45,029 bases of DNA, taken from contig CAYVCX010000014.1 of NCBI GenBank assembly GCA_964450435.1, forward strand, positions 1 to 45,029, in the 5' to 3' direction. A model generated the notes under the pieces. It was given only the letters and a program-made list of their open reading frames with translations, searched no databases and had not been told where the DNA came from. This DNA is from SKLM01 sp964450435. GTDB taxonomy: Bacteria > Chloroflexota > Anaerolineae > B4-G1. Positions 34,910-42,943 of this stretch are shown in pieces. Each line of letters starts with the position of its first letter. Position 1 is the stretch's first letter. Position numbers and translations under genes: made by a program.

Positions 34910-35181
34910 CGCGGACGAATGGGCAAACCGCGCTGCACCGAGTTTCATCGCCAGCGCAGCAGGCCTCGCCGCCAGGATCGTCACCGTGTCCGCTGTCCAG
35001 GCCGACGTCTCAGCCCCGATGATCAGAGGTATAGGTGCAGTCTGCCGTCTACACCCTGCAATCTGCCGCCCGCGGCCCACGGCCTACCGTTCCCAGCCAC
35101 CAAACACACTACCTTTGTTCCCGACAAAAAACCGTCGCCAGAAACAAACCCTACCTCCAGCCGCTCAACCTCGCTTAAGGG
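34910..35181 (+). other. Transcribed-looking stretch without a convincing gene
   Basis: It follows a consensus promoter and precedes the YfhO-like gene. It could be a long 5' leader of that gene, a small RNA or a decayed gene. The frame from 34919 is Arg/Pro/Cys-rich and overlaps the seven-base-periodic repeat, which argues against a real protein. No rho-independent terminator is visible before 35220. Confidence 0.35.
35034..35096. repeat. Degenerate heptanucleotide tandem repeat (consensus YCTGCCG)
   Basis: Seven-base units in register: GGTGCAG, TCTGCCG, TCTACAC, CCTGCAA, TCTGCCG, CCCGCGG, CCCACGG, CCTACCG and TTCCCAG. The units share the C-T-G-C core with the array at 25443-25490, and both arrays are intergenic. 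Confidence 0.6.
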
Positions 35182-35210
35182 TTGCAGGACCGGACTGCCC
35201 AGAGTAGAAT
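35182..35210 (+). promoter_or_regulatory. Promoter of the YfhO-like gene, apparently leaderless
   Basis: TTGCAG (35182-35187), a 17-base spacer and TAGAAT (35205-35210) are followed only 9 bases later by ATG 35220. Transcription would start within a few bases of the start codon, and no Shine-Dalgarno site is present, so the mRNA is probably leaderless. Confidence 0.6.
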
Positions 35211-35219
35211 CCACACTCT

Positions 35220-37676
35220 ATGGCACCGACAACGACTGCCCCATCCGGCCCTAGCTTGCCCCCACCGGGTTCTGTGGGCACCGGCACACCTTCCGTCTGG
35301 CACCGTAGCGCCGTCCGTGATTTGATCTTCTTGGCTGTCCTGACCGCCATCGTCGCCTCGTTCTTCTGGCCTCTATTCGTCTCCCGCGCCTGGATCCCGC
35401 GGGGGGGCGGCGACCTGGTCTCCTTCCTGTGGCCTACCTACCACTTCGCCGCCCGCAACCTGCGCTCGGGCACCCTTCCGCTCTGGAATCCCCATCTCTT
35501 CAGCGGGGCCCCCTTCGCCGCCGACAACCAGTCGGGCCTCTTCTACCCCGTCAACCTGGCCACCTTCACCCTCTTTGGGCCCCCTTCTTACCGCACGATG
35601 CAGGCCCTTGTCATCTTCCACGTCTGGCTCGCTGCCGCTGCCACCTTCGCCCTCCTCCGTGGCCTGCGGCTGCGACGCATCGCCGCCTTGACCGGAGCTG
35701 TTGCCTTCGCCTTCTCCGATCTCTTCGTGACCCACCTCGGCAACCTCAACCTGAACGCCGCGGCCGCCTGGCTGCCCCTGATCCTCTGGCTCACGCATCG
35801 GGCCCTGGCCCGGGAGCACGTTGGCTCCGCCGCGGCGGCCGGAGCAACACTCGCCGTCGCCGCCCTCGCCGGGCACGCACAGATGCTGCTCTTCATCGGG
35901 TTCAGCCTGGCGCTCTACGTCATCTATCATCTCGCCACCATCGCCTTCGGCGCCACACGTTCTTTCGGCGGGCCCGTCCTGCGAACCATCGGCCTCGCGT
36001 CCCTGATCGCCGCCGTCGGGATCGGCGGGGCAGCCCTGATGCTGCTTCCTGCGTACAAGATGGCCGCGCACACAGGACGGGCCCACCTCGACTACTCCGA
36101 GGCCACCCGCTACTCCCTCCCCCCTCGGGCGCTCATCGGCCTCTTGGCCCCCGACTTCTACGGGCGCGGTCCCGCTGGCTTCTGGGGAACGTGGGACCGC
36201 GTCGAGGTGGGCTACGCCGGCGTAGGCACTCTGGTCCTTGCCGTCTGCGCTCTCATCAGATGCACCGTTGGCCCTCCGATCCACCTGTCTCCCTCCCCCT
36301 CCCCCGACCATCACCCGGAGGATCCGCAGGGCCCGTCCTCCGCCTTTCCCACCGCCTTCTTCGGCCTCTTGGTCCCTCTGGCTTTCCTCCTGGCGATGGG
36401 GCGCTACACTCCCCTCTACCGCTTTCTCTACCGCTGGCTCCCCACCTTCGACCAGATCCGTGCCCCCGCCCGCCTTGTCGTCCTGGCCAACCTGGGGTTG
36501 GCCGCCCTCGCGGCCTGCGGCCTCCACCACCTCCTCCAACGCCGGTCGCACACAGACACCTCGGCACAGTGGCTGGGCGTGGCATCCGTCCTCGCGGGCC
36601 TCCTGCTCGTCGCCCTGGGGCTGCCCGTTGCGCGCTCTCTGCCGCCGCCTGACCGCGTCGCTCAAGCTTCCTGGGCCATCGCCATCTCCGCGGCGTTGCT
36701 CGCCCTCAACGGGTCCCTCGTCATCCTTGTCAGAAGGTGGTCCCACGTCGCATGGCTCTTCGCTCTCCTGCTCATCTTCGACCTGATCGGACTCGGCTCC
36801 ACCCTGGAGATTGAGCGCCACGATCCCACCCTGGGCTTCCACCACCCTCAAGTCATCTCCTATCTCCAACGAGACCGATCCGTTTTCCGCATCGATGGCG
36901 CCGCCTCCTCCTGGCAGCCCAACGCGGCCCTCATCCACGGCCTGTACGACATCGGTGGCGTCTACAACCCCCTCATCCTGGCGCCCTACGAAGCCTATCG
37001 CTGGGCCCTGGGCCAGCCCGGTGACCCCCTCTACAACCTTCTTGGCGTCAAATACGTCCTCGCGGACAAAGACGATCCTCCTGGCGGCGACGCACTGGTG
37101 CCCGTCTACACGGCTGCCCCCGAGATAGACATATATCTCAACCGCGCCGCGCTGCCACGAGCCCTCTTCGTCACCTCCTCAATCGTCGTCTCAGATCACG
37201 CCGAGGCCTGGCAGGCCATCCACGACCAGACCTTCGATCCTACGCGCACCATCGTCCTCGAGCGAAGCCAGTTGCAGGACGCTCCGGCGGTCGACGGTAC
37301 CTCACGCGCCCGCCATCGGCCCCATCACGGCGAGGCCGCCGACGTTGCCTTTGCCCGCTATGATCTGAACACCGTCGAGTTGGCGGTCAAGGCGCCGGCT
37401 GCCGGGTGGCTCTTCCTCAGCGATGTCTACTACCCGGGGTGGCGGGCCACCGTAGACGGCGATCCAACCCCGATCCTGCGCGCCAACTACACATTCCGTG
37501 CCGTCCAGCTCGCAGCCGGCGATCATACGGTGAAGATGACCTTCACCCCTTCGACGTGGCGCGTCGGCCTCGTCATCAGTGTGGCCACCTGGCTTGCCCT
37601 CGCCGTGGCCGCAGCCGCGAAACTTCGGGCGCGCTACCAGCTCTCGGAGGCTGAGTCCGGCGATCGTCACCCCTAG
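35220..37676 (+). CDS. YfhO-like polytopic membrane protein (GT-C type)
   Basis: The product has 818 residues. After a Pro/Ser-rich cytoplasmic start, a first membrane helix (LIFLAVLTAIVASFFWPLFV) is followed by a large loop with PRGGGDLVSFLWPTYHFAAR and LPLWNPHLFSGAPFAADNQS, hallmarks of GT-C glycosyltransferase-like proteins with catalytic Asp/Glu in the first loop. About ten more helices follow. The C-terminal extracytoplasmic region ends GWLFLSDVYYPGWRATVDG, the signature of YfhO, and a last helix. YfhO relatives glycosylate lipoteichoic acid in Firmicutes; the target here is unknown. The opposite-strand 521-codon frame is a shadow. Confidence 0.88.
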   Translation: MAPTTTAPSGPSLPPPGSVGTGTPSVWHRSAVRDLIFLAVLTAIVASFFWPLFVSRAWIPRGGGDLVSFLWPTYHFAARNLRSGTLPLWNPHLFSGAPFAADNQSGLFYPVNLATFTLFGPPSYRTMQALVIFHVWLAAAATFALLRGLRLRRIAALTGAVAFAFSDLFVTHLGNLNLNAAAAWLPLILWLTHRALAREHVGSAAAAGATLAVAALAGHAQMLLFIGFSLALYVIYHLATIAFGATRSFGGPVLRTIGLASLIAAVGIGGAALMLLPAYKMAAHTGRAHLDYSEATRYSLPPRALIGLLAPDFYGRGPAGFWGTWDRVEVGYAGVGTLVLAVCALIRCTVGPPIHLSPSPSPDHHPEDPQGPSSAFPTAFFGLLVPLAFLLAMGRYTPLYRFLYRWLPTFDQIRAPARLVVLANLGLAALAACGLHHLLQRRSHTDTSAQWLGVASVLAGLLLVALGLPVARSLPPPDRVAQASWAIAISAALLALNGSLVILVRRWSHVAWLFALLLIFDLIGLGSTLEIERHDPTLGFHHPQVISYLQRDRSVFRIDGAASSWQPNAALIHGLYDIGGVYNPLILAPYEAYRWALGQPGDPLYNLLGVKYVLADKDDPPGGDALVPVYTAAPEIDIYLNRAALPRALFVTSSIVVSDHAEAWQAIHDQTFDPTRTIVLERSQLQDAPAVDGTSRARHRPHHGEAADVAFARYDLNTVELAVKAPAAGWLFLSDVYYPGWRATVDGDPTPILRANYTFRAVQLAAGDHTVKMTFTPSTWRVGLVISVATWLALAVAAAAKLRARYQLSEAESGDRHP

Positions 37677-37874
37677 CCCGATACTTCTGTGCCCGGGGCC
37701 TGCCCCACCTAGCCCTGCAGCCGACATCACCGGCCCACACGCCGGGCCGCCGCTGAGGAGTGTCTTCTTCGCCCTGTTGAACAGCTCACACGCCCCTTCC
37801 TTGTCAAGGCGCTTGCGCCGTGATACACTTAATGGTGGCGATCCGTCTGACCTCGTTGGGAGGTAGCGCTCGGC
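37677..37874. other. Short intergenic stretch leading to the endonuclease V gene
   Basis: It contains the promoter candidate at 37801-37829 and a good ribosome site GGGAGG at 37858-37863 immediately before the assembly gap. No gene is visible. Confidence 0.5.
37801..37829 (+). promoter_or_regulatory. Promoter of the endonuclease V-sirtuin operon
   Basis: TTGTCA (37801-37806), 17 bases and TACACT (37824-37829). A transcript from about 37836 would reach the ribosome site GGGAGG (37858-37863) and the endonuclease V start at the edge of the gap. Confidence 0.6.
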
Positions 37875-37974
37875 NNNNNNNNNNNNNNNNNNNNNNNNNN
37901 NNNNNNNNNNNNNNNNNNNNNNNNNNNNNNNNNNNNNNNNNNNNNNNNNNNNNNNNNNNNNNNNNNNNNNNNNN
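37875..37974. other. Assembly gap (100 N)
   Basis: Exactly 100 unresolved bases, a conventional placeholder size. A ribosome site stands 12-17 bases before the gap and a probable start codon (N-T-G) exactly at its end, so the true missing length may be very small. Confidence 0.95.
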
Positions 37975-38675
37975 TGGCTGTTGAGCCCGTCCTGACCCAC
38001 CCGTGGCACGTGTCGCCCGCTCAGGCCGCGGAAATCCAGAGGGAGCTTCGCCACCACGTGGTGGTGCGGCCGCTTGAACGCCAGCCCCAGATCGTCGCCG
38101 GCGTCGACGTCAGCATCAGAGAGAATCAGGCGCGCTCCGCCGTCGTGCTCCTGTCGTGGCCTGACCTCCAGCCAATCGAGGCAGTCACTGCCGAGAGACC
38201 GACCACCTTCCCCTACGTGCCGGGCCTTCTCGCCTTCCGCGAGGGTCCCGTGATATTGGCCGCCCTCGAGAAGCTGGCTTCATCCCCCGACGTCTTGATC
38301 TTCGACGCCCACGGCCTTGCCCATCCCCGACGTGTGGGCCTTGCAATACATCTGGGCGTGCTTCTTGATATTCCCTCCGTGGGCTGTGCCAAGTCGCGTC
38401 TCTGCGGCGAATACACCGAACCAGACCAAGCAAGGGGGAGCTGGACGCATCTGTGCGAGGGGAACGACGTCGTCGGTGCCGTCGTCCGCACCCGGGACGA
38501 GGTGAGGCCCGTATTCGTCTCCGTTGGTCACCGCGTTAATCTCCCGCGCGCGGTGTCCCTAGTCCTCGGCTGCGCCCCCAGATACCGGCTGCCGGAGACC
38601 ACACGCTGGGCCCACCGGGTGGCAGGCGGTCAGGAGCTCCCTCAGCCCGGCTCGAGACCGTCCTCCAAACTATGA
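37974..38675 (+). CDS. nfi: Endonuclease V (deoxyinosine 3' endonuclease)
   Basis: The in-frame triplet at 37974-37976 is N-T-G, the probable start codon, giving 233 residues, the normal family length. The N-terminus THPWHVSPAQAAEIQREL is typical. Metal ligands and motifs are IVAGVDVSIRENQ, FPYVPGLLAFREGPVILAAL, and LIFDAHGLAHPRRVGLAIHL (usually DGHG, here DAHG), with GCAKSRLCGEY near the end. The enzyme cuts DNA next to deoxyinosine and other deaminated bases. The gene overlaps the sirtuin gene by ATGA, so they are co-translated. The first base of the start codon is unresolved. Confidence 0.92.
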   Translation, partial: XAVEPVLTHPWHVSPAQAAEIQRELRHHVVVRPLERQPQIVAGVDVSIRENQARSAVVLLSWPDLQPIEAVTAERPTTFPYVPGLLAFREGPVILAALEKLASSPDVLIFDAHGLAHPRRVGLAIHLGVLLDIPSVGCAKSRLCGEYTEPDQARGSWTHLCEGNDVVGAVVRTRDEVRPVFVSVGHRVNLPRAVSLVLGCAPRYRLPETTRWAHRVAGGQELPQPGSRPSSKL

Positions 38676-39442
38676 CTACCCAGAGAGACCCCCACGCCAT
38701 CGTCCGAGCAGCCCGACTCCTTCGCCGAGCGCGCTATGCCGTCGCACTGACCGGCGCGGGGATCAGTACTCCGTCGGGCATACCCGACTTCCGCTCTCCC
38801 GCGACCGGCCTTTGGGAAGGGGTCGATCCCTTCGAAGTGGCATCTCTCTACGCCTTCCGGCGCCACCCGGAGGCTTTTTACAACTGGATACGCCCGCTGG
38901 CAGAGATCCTGTTCCAAGCTCGTCCCAACCCCGGGCACCTCGCCCTGGCCAGACTGGAGGCTTCAGGGTATCTGGAAGCCGTCATCACCCAGAACATCGA
39001 CAATCTCCATCAGGATGCCGGCTCTACGGAGGTACTGGAGGTCCACGGACACCTGCGCCGGGCGACCTGCATCGATTGCTACCGGTCGCGAGCCACTGTC
39101 AATCTACTTCGTGCCTTCCTCGCCTCCGGCAAGATTCCACGCTGCCCGGCGTGCGGTGGCGTCATCAAGCCCGACGTGGTCCTCTTCGGCGAGCAACTCC
39201 CCGCTGAAGTCGTCAACGCCGCTATGAAACACGTTGCGTCGGCCGATCTGATGCTGGTCGCTGGGTCGTCGCTGGAGGTGGCGCCGGTTTCTCAGCTCCC
39301 TATGCGAGTCCATAGGCAGGGCGGGCGTCTCATCGTGGTCAACCTGGGTTCAACCTACGTCGACGACGCAGCTGAGGTGGTCATTCACGGCGACGTCGCT
39401 CGCGTGCTGCCGCGCATTGCGCGAGCCTGCGGCGCCTGGTAA
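38672..39442 (+). CDS. cobB: Sirtuin (NAD-dependent protein deacylase, Sir2 family)
   Basis: The product has 256 residues. It has ALTGAGISTPSGIPDFRSPA, TQNIDNLHQDAGS, the catalytic His in LEVHGHLRRATC, zinc-binding Cys pairs CIDC and CPAC, PDVVLFGEQLP and LVAGSSLEVAPVSQLP. It removes acyl groups from lysine using NAD. The YxxR motif typical of desuccinylases is not obvious in the PDFRSPATGLWEG region, so general deacetylase activity is the safest reading. It shares an ATGA overlap with the endonuclease V gene. Confidence 0.93.
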   Translation: MTTQRDPHAIVRAARLLRRARYAVALTGAGISTPSGIPDFRSPATGLWEGVDPFEVASLYAFRRHPEAFYNWIRPLAEILFQARPNPGHLALARLEASGYLEAVITQNIDNLHQDAGSTEVLEVHGHLRRATCIDCYRSRATVNLLRAFLASGKIPRCPACGGVIKPDVVLFGEQLPAEVVNAAMKHVASADLMLVAGSSLEVAPVSQLPMRVHRQGGRLIVVNLGSTYVDDAAEVVIHGDVARVLPRIARACGAW

Positions 39443-39578
39443 GGACCACGAGATCACCACGGCGGATGAACACGGAGGCTCTGGGGCCTTCCAGCCGCTG
39501 CATCGCCCATTCTTCGTGCAGATCGTCTGCGACGGTGAGGAACCGCTATCCCAGGGCGGGCGCCCCGGACTGCAGCCT

Positions 39579-40327
39579 CTACACTCGTTCGTCACCAAAC
39601 GAGTCGGGATCCACGGTGACGTCGCCAACGTGCAGGGTGTCGACGCCCTCCAGTGAGCCGAGCGGCGTGTGCAGTTCCACTACCTGCCGCTCGCGTGCAC
39701 AGCCGGTCACGATCCCCAATCCCAGGACAAAGCCATCACTATCCTCGAAGGCGACCAGTCGATGCTGCGTGAACAGCGGACACGGGATCACCGCCAGCCC
39801 GCCCCAATCGACCTCGAGCGGTCTCGCCTTCTCAAACACACGTCTGTACTGCTCCGCGCGGTGAGCCCGGCGGGCCGCTATGTCGCGGCGCTGCACCGCC
39901 TCTGCCACGGGCCGATCTACGACCCGAGTGCGTTGGCTCCGGCGCAGTGGGACCAGAAGATGCTCCAACTCACTCCCTCGCTGAAGCCCGATCACGACCT
40001 CTGGTCGCAGCAGGTCCACCAGCGCTCTCTTGAGCGCACCTCCACCCTGCGCCGGCGCCACCAGCCCCGTGGTGTCCATCACGATCGCGCTGGCGCCTCT
40101 CTCCAATCCTCTCTTCACCAGCCTGTGCGCCCCTACAACCGTGGGCAACATGTGCCCCGCCGGGGAGATATCACCGACAAATGTGCTCAGGCGGCAGCCT
40201 TCAGGGGGAAAGCTCGCCGAATTCGGGTCGCTTACGGCCAGGGTCATTGTCGTCGGAGGCCCAAGCGTGGCCTGACCCATGTCGCCGTCCACAAAGGCCA
40301 CGCGTTCGTGGTGCTCGCTCAATCGCC
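39579..40327 (-). CDS. Clp1/Grc3-like polynucleotide kinase domain protein, N-terminus lost in the gap
   Basis: About 249 residues are visible. They begin after the P-loop: RVAFVDGDMGQATLGPPTTM matches the VDxDxGQ motif just behind Walker A in the Clp1 kinase family. AIVMDTTGLVAPAQGGGALK and VIGLQRGSELEHLLVPL are further family segments, and a C-terminal beta-rich region ends at 39579. The Walker A loop must lie within or beyond the 100-N gap, so the start is unknown. Characterised relatives phosphorylate 5'-OH ends of RNA or DNA. It lies tail-to-tail with the sirtuin gene and downstream of the cyclophilin. Confidence 0.72.
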
Positions 40328-40427
40328 NNNNNNNNNNNNNNNNNNNNNNNNNNNNNNNNNNNNNNNNNNNNNNNNNNNNNNNNNNNNNNNNNNNNNNNNN
40401 NNNNNNNNNNNNNNNNNNNNNNNNNNN
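40328..40427. other. Assembly gap (100 N)
   Basis: The cyclophilin loses its last residues and the Clp1-like gene loses its start including Walker A. Together these need more than 100 bases, so this gap is probably longer than drawn. Confidence 0.95.
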
Positions 40428-41155
40428 ATCGACTCGACGACATCCATCCCCTTCACCACCTCTCCGAACACCGTGTAGGCTCCGTCCAGGTGCGGGGTCT
40501 CCGCCAGCGTGATGTAGAACTGGCTGCCGCTCGAGGCCTGCTCGGGGTTCACCTCATCGGGCCTACGAGCCATCGCAACGGCGCCCTTCCCGTGCTCCAA
40601 CTCGATCTCCGCCGCCACTGTGTAGCCCGGCCCTCCCCCACCGGTCCCCGCCGGATCGCCGCCCTGGATGACGAACCCAGGCACCACGCGATGAAACGTC
40701 AGACCGTCGTAGAAACCCTCTCTAGCGAGAAACACGAAGTTATTCACCGTGTTTGGCGCAGCCCTCGCGTCAAGTTGCAGTACGATGTCGCCCTTCTCCG
40801 TGACAATCGTGGCCGCGTACGTCTTGCCGGGATCGATGTGCATCTCCGGCGGGGCACTGTACATGTCGTTCCGTTCCTCTGGATTCTCCGGCATAGAAGA
40901 CACCTCTTTCTCGCTCGGCTCCGCCGACGCTCCGCTAGCTACAGGCGAAGCCGCCTCCACCCGCTCGGTCGCAGATGCAGTCGCCGCAGGGAGAGGGCTC
41001 CTCGAGGACCCGACGGCGAACCATCCTGCCACGGCCCCCACCAGGATCACGCCTGCGGCCCCGCCGATCCACCACCACACCTGATTGCTCTTCGATTCCT
41101 CACTCAAAGACCTCGGCGGCGTCGCTTTGCCGAACCGCTTGCCACCTTTACCCAT
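40428..41155 (-). CDS. Membrane-anchored cyclophilin-type peptidyl-prolyl isomerase, C-terminus lost in the gap
   Basis: About 242 residues are visible. A basic N-terminus is followed by one membrane helix (VWWWIGGAAGVILVGAVAGW, about residues 26-45) and a Ser/Ala/Pro linker. The cyclophilin domain has VNNFVFLAREGFYDGLTFHR, VVPGFVIQGGDPAGTGGGGP, GAVAMARRPDEVNPEQASSG, SQFYITLAETPHLDGAYTVF and GEVVKGMDVVES, then runs into the gap. Only about 15-25 residues should be missing. It would catalyse prolyl isomerisation outside the membrane. The Clp1-like gene follows downstream. Confidence 0.92.
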
Positions 41156-41463
41156 CAGCCCCCCCTCACGTAACGAATCTCAAACTGCCCTGCCCGGCGC
41201 ATACGCGTTCCTGGAGCATCCGATTCCCTCGGTCAACCCCGGCAGCGCTCCAGGGACTCCTCGGGGGCCCATCATAGGGCAGGCCCACGAACTGGCAAAG
41301 GAATCGGGTGGCTCAGATCCCCTGCCACGGCCCCCTGGCTCGTGCCCGATGTGCAAGTCCCAAGCCCCTCGGACAAGCAAATAGTAGTCTTTCTCGGACA
41401 GAAGGCTCTACCTTCATCTGAGCTGACAAGCAGAAGGATGCTACGAGAACACTGGCCGCGGAT
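41156..41463. other. Intergenic stretch of about 300 bases with no supported gene
   Basis: Open frames here are short and shadow-like. It separates the end of the ECF operon from the cyclophilin start and should contain the cyclophilin promoter. No repeat or RNA gene is visible. Confidence 0.4.
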
Positions 41464-42159
41464 CTATCTAAGCACCAGGAACAGTGCGCCCAGGGCAAAC
41501 AGCGCTGCTAGGAGTTCGCCATCAGCCCGCCGCCATCGGGTCGCTGGATGAGGCACCGAAGAGCCACCGCTGTTCGGGTCGAAGGCGCGCACCGAAGCCG
41601 CATCTACAATCTGGTCCCCGCAACGGAGTGTGTTGCTCACCAGCGTCACCAGGAAGAGACGCACCGCCATGACAGGCCGCCGCAGCCCGCCCCGCAGCCT
41701 GATCGTCTCAAACGTCACCGCTGCCATCTCCCGCAGCGTCTTCAACAGGTTCATCGCCACGCCGAGGGCAAACCCAAGCCCTCTGAGACCCAGACGATCG
41801 AACAGCGCCGTCAGATCGGACAGCGAAAGTGCAGAGAGCCCCAGGCTGAACGCCAGCGTGAGTGTCAGGGCCCGTCCCGCCATCTCGAGCCCCATCGACA
41901 GGCTAGCGCGGTTGAAGGCTACGCCTGCCCCCGCGTCTCCCGTTGCCCTGGTCAAGAAGGGGCTCAGCGCCAGTGCTGCGGCGATGAACACCCAAAAACG
42001 GAGCCGCCTCAGGGGCCGCAGTCCCTCTCGGCTCCAGACCAGGCCAAAAACCAGTTGCACGCCCACGAGGGCCGCCTGCCACCACCCGTGCGTGACCAGT
42101 GCCAGCACCAGCCCCCAGATCGTGAAGAGCAGATATCCCCACGCGCTGAAACGTCTCAC
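41464..42159 (-). CDS. ECF transporter T component (EcfT-like)
   Basis: The product has about 231 residues from GTG 42159, which overlaps the S-component stop as GTGA. Five to six hydrophobic segments are visible, including WGYLLFTIWGLVLALVTHGW and LTLTLAFSLGLSALSLSDLT. The coupling motifs of T components follow helix-wise: AMNLLKTLREMAAVTFETIR and LRGG, then DAASVRAFDPNS. These contact the two ATPases. The energised partner S component and the fused ATPase are upstream in the same operon. Confidence 0.83.
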   Translation of the reverse strand: MRRFSAWGYLLFTIWGLVLALVTHGWWQAALVGVQLVFGLVWSREGLRPLRRLRFWVFIAAALALSPFLTRATGDAGAGVAFNRASLSMGLEMAGRALTLTLAFSLGLSALSLSDLTALFDRLGLRGLGFALGVAMNLLKTLREMAAVTFETIRLRGGLRRPVMAVRLFLVTLVSNTLRCGDQIVDAASVRAFDPNSGGSSVPHPATRWRRADGELLAALFALGALFLVLR

Positions 42160-42779
42160 TCGACCACAGCGTGACTGCGCTGTCCGAGCCGACGCGCCAC
42201 CGCGCCGCCCAGGGCCCACGCGCTCCATCCCCCTATACCCCCCACCGCCAGACGAACAACCAATAGCAAGGCGGGAATCAACACAGCGAGCGATTGGTCA
42301 AGACCCACCATCTCGCTGCCGCTCTCGACCAGCATTCCGTAGACCTCCCCCATACTTCGGCCATACAGCAGCCCCATCATCAAGAACCTGTGCGGGAGAT
42401 TCCAGGCCACAGCCAGCGCACCGCCGAGGACGAAGGCCCAACGCCGGGGATTCCGGACGAGCGATGAAGCGGCCTCCATCATCACTCCCTGCATCAGGAT
42501 CGCCACCATCGGCCCGATCCTTCCTCCCGCCGGGCTCAGAAGCTTCAGCAGCGCTGTGACTACGCCAATCAGGACCAACGACCCGCGCTTCTGCACGAAG
42601 AACCGCCCTGTCAGTGCGATGCATACGCCGATGCTCCCCAGGATGAGCCCTTTGAAAAACGTGTTCGTAAACGCCGGGAATATGACGTTCAGGTAACTCC
42701 CCAGTGTGGTCTCAACAACACCCCACAACGCTCCAAACAACCCGACCATGACCCAATCACGTACCTGATAAGACGACAT
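42156..42779 (-). CDS. ECF transporter S component (substrate-binding membrane protein)
   Basis: The product has 207 residues and about six membrane helices. It begins with VRDWVMVGLFGALWGVVETT, the alanine/glycine-rich first helix used by S components to dock on the T component. NVIFPAFTNTFFKGLILGSI and IGPMVAILMQGVMMEAASSL follow. The sequence does not match biotin (BioY), riboflavin, thiamin (ThiT), folate or cobalt types that I recognise, so the substrate is open. It stands between the fused ATPase and T component. Confidence 0.75.
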   Translation of the reverse strand: MSSYQVRDWVMVGLFGALWGVVETTLGSYLNVIFPAFTNTFFKGLILGSIGVCIALTGRFFVQKRGSLVLIGVVTALLKLLSPAGGRIGPMVAILMQGVMMEAASSLVRNPRRWAFVLGGALAVAWNLPHRFLMMGLLYGRSMGEVYGMLVESGSEMVGLDQSLAVLIPALLLVVRLAVGGIGGWSAWALGGAVARRLGQRSHAVVE

Positions 42780-42943
42780 GCTGTCCTCCCTATCCTGTGC
42801 TCCTCAGAATTCCTCTAAGCATCGACGCCTTCCCGAACTACCCATCGCGTCATCCCATCGTCCCAGGGTCCTCGTTCCTCTCGTGCCAACACCCAATGCC
42901 CAGCGGCGGTACTTCCTCTCGGCGGCCTCCTCAGCCGGATTTC

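Noticed and set aside
35373..36938. Minus-strand open frame of 521 codons inside the YfhO-like gene
   Set aside because: It is exactly antiparallel to a clearly conserved membrane protein and consists of Gly/Glu/Asp-rich shadow sequence.
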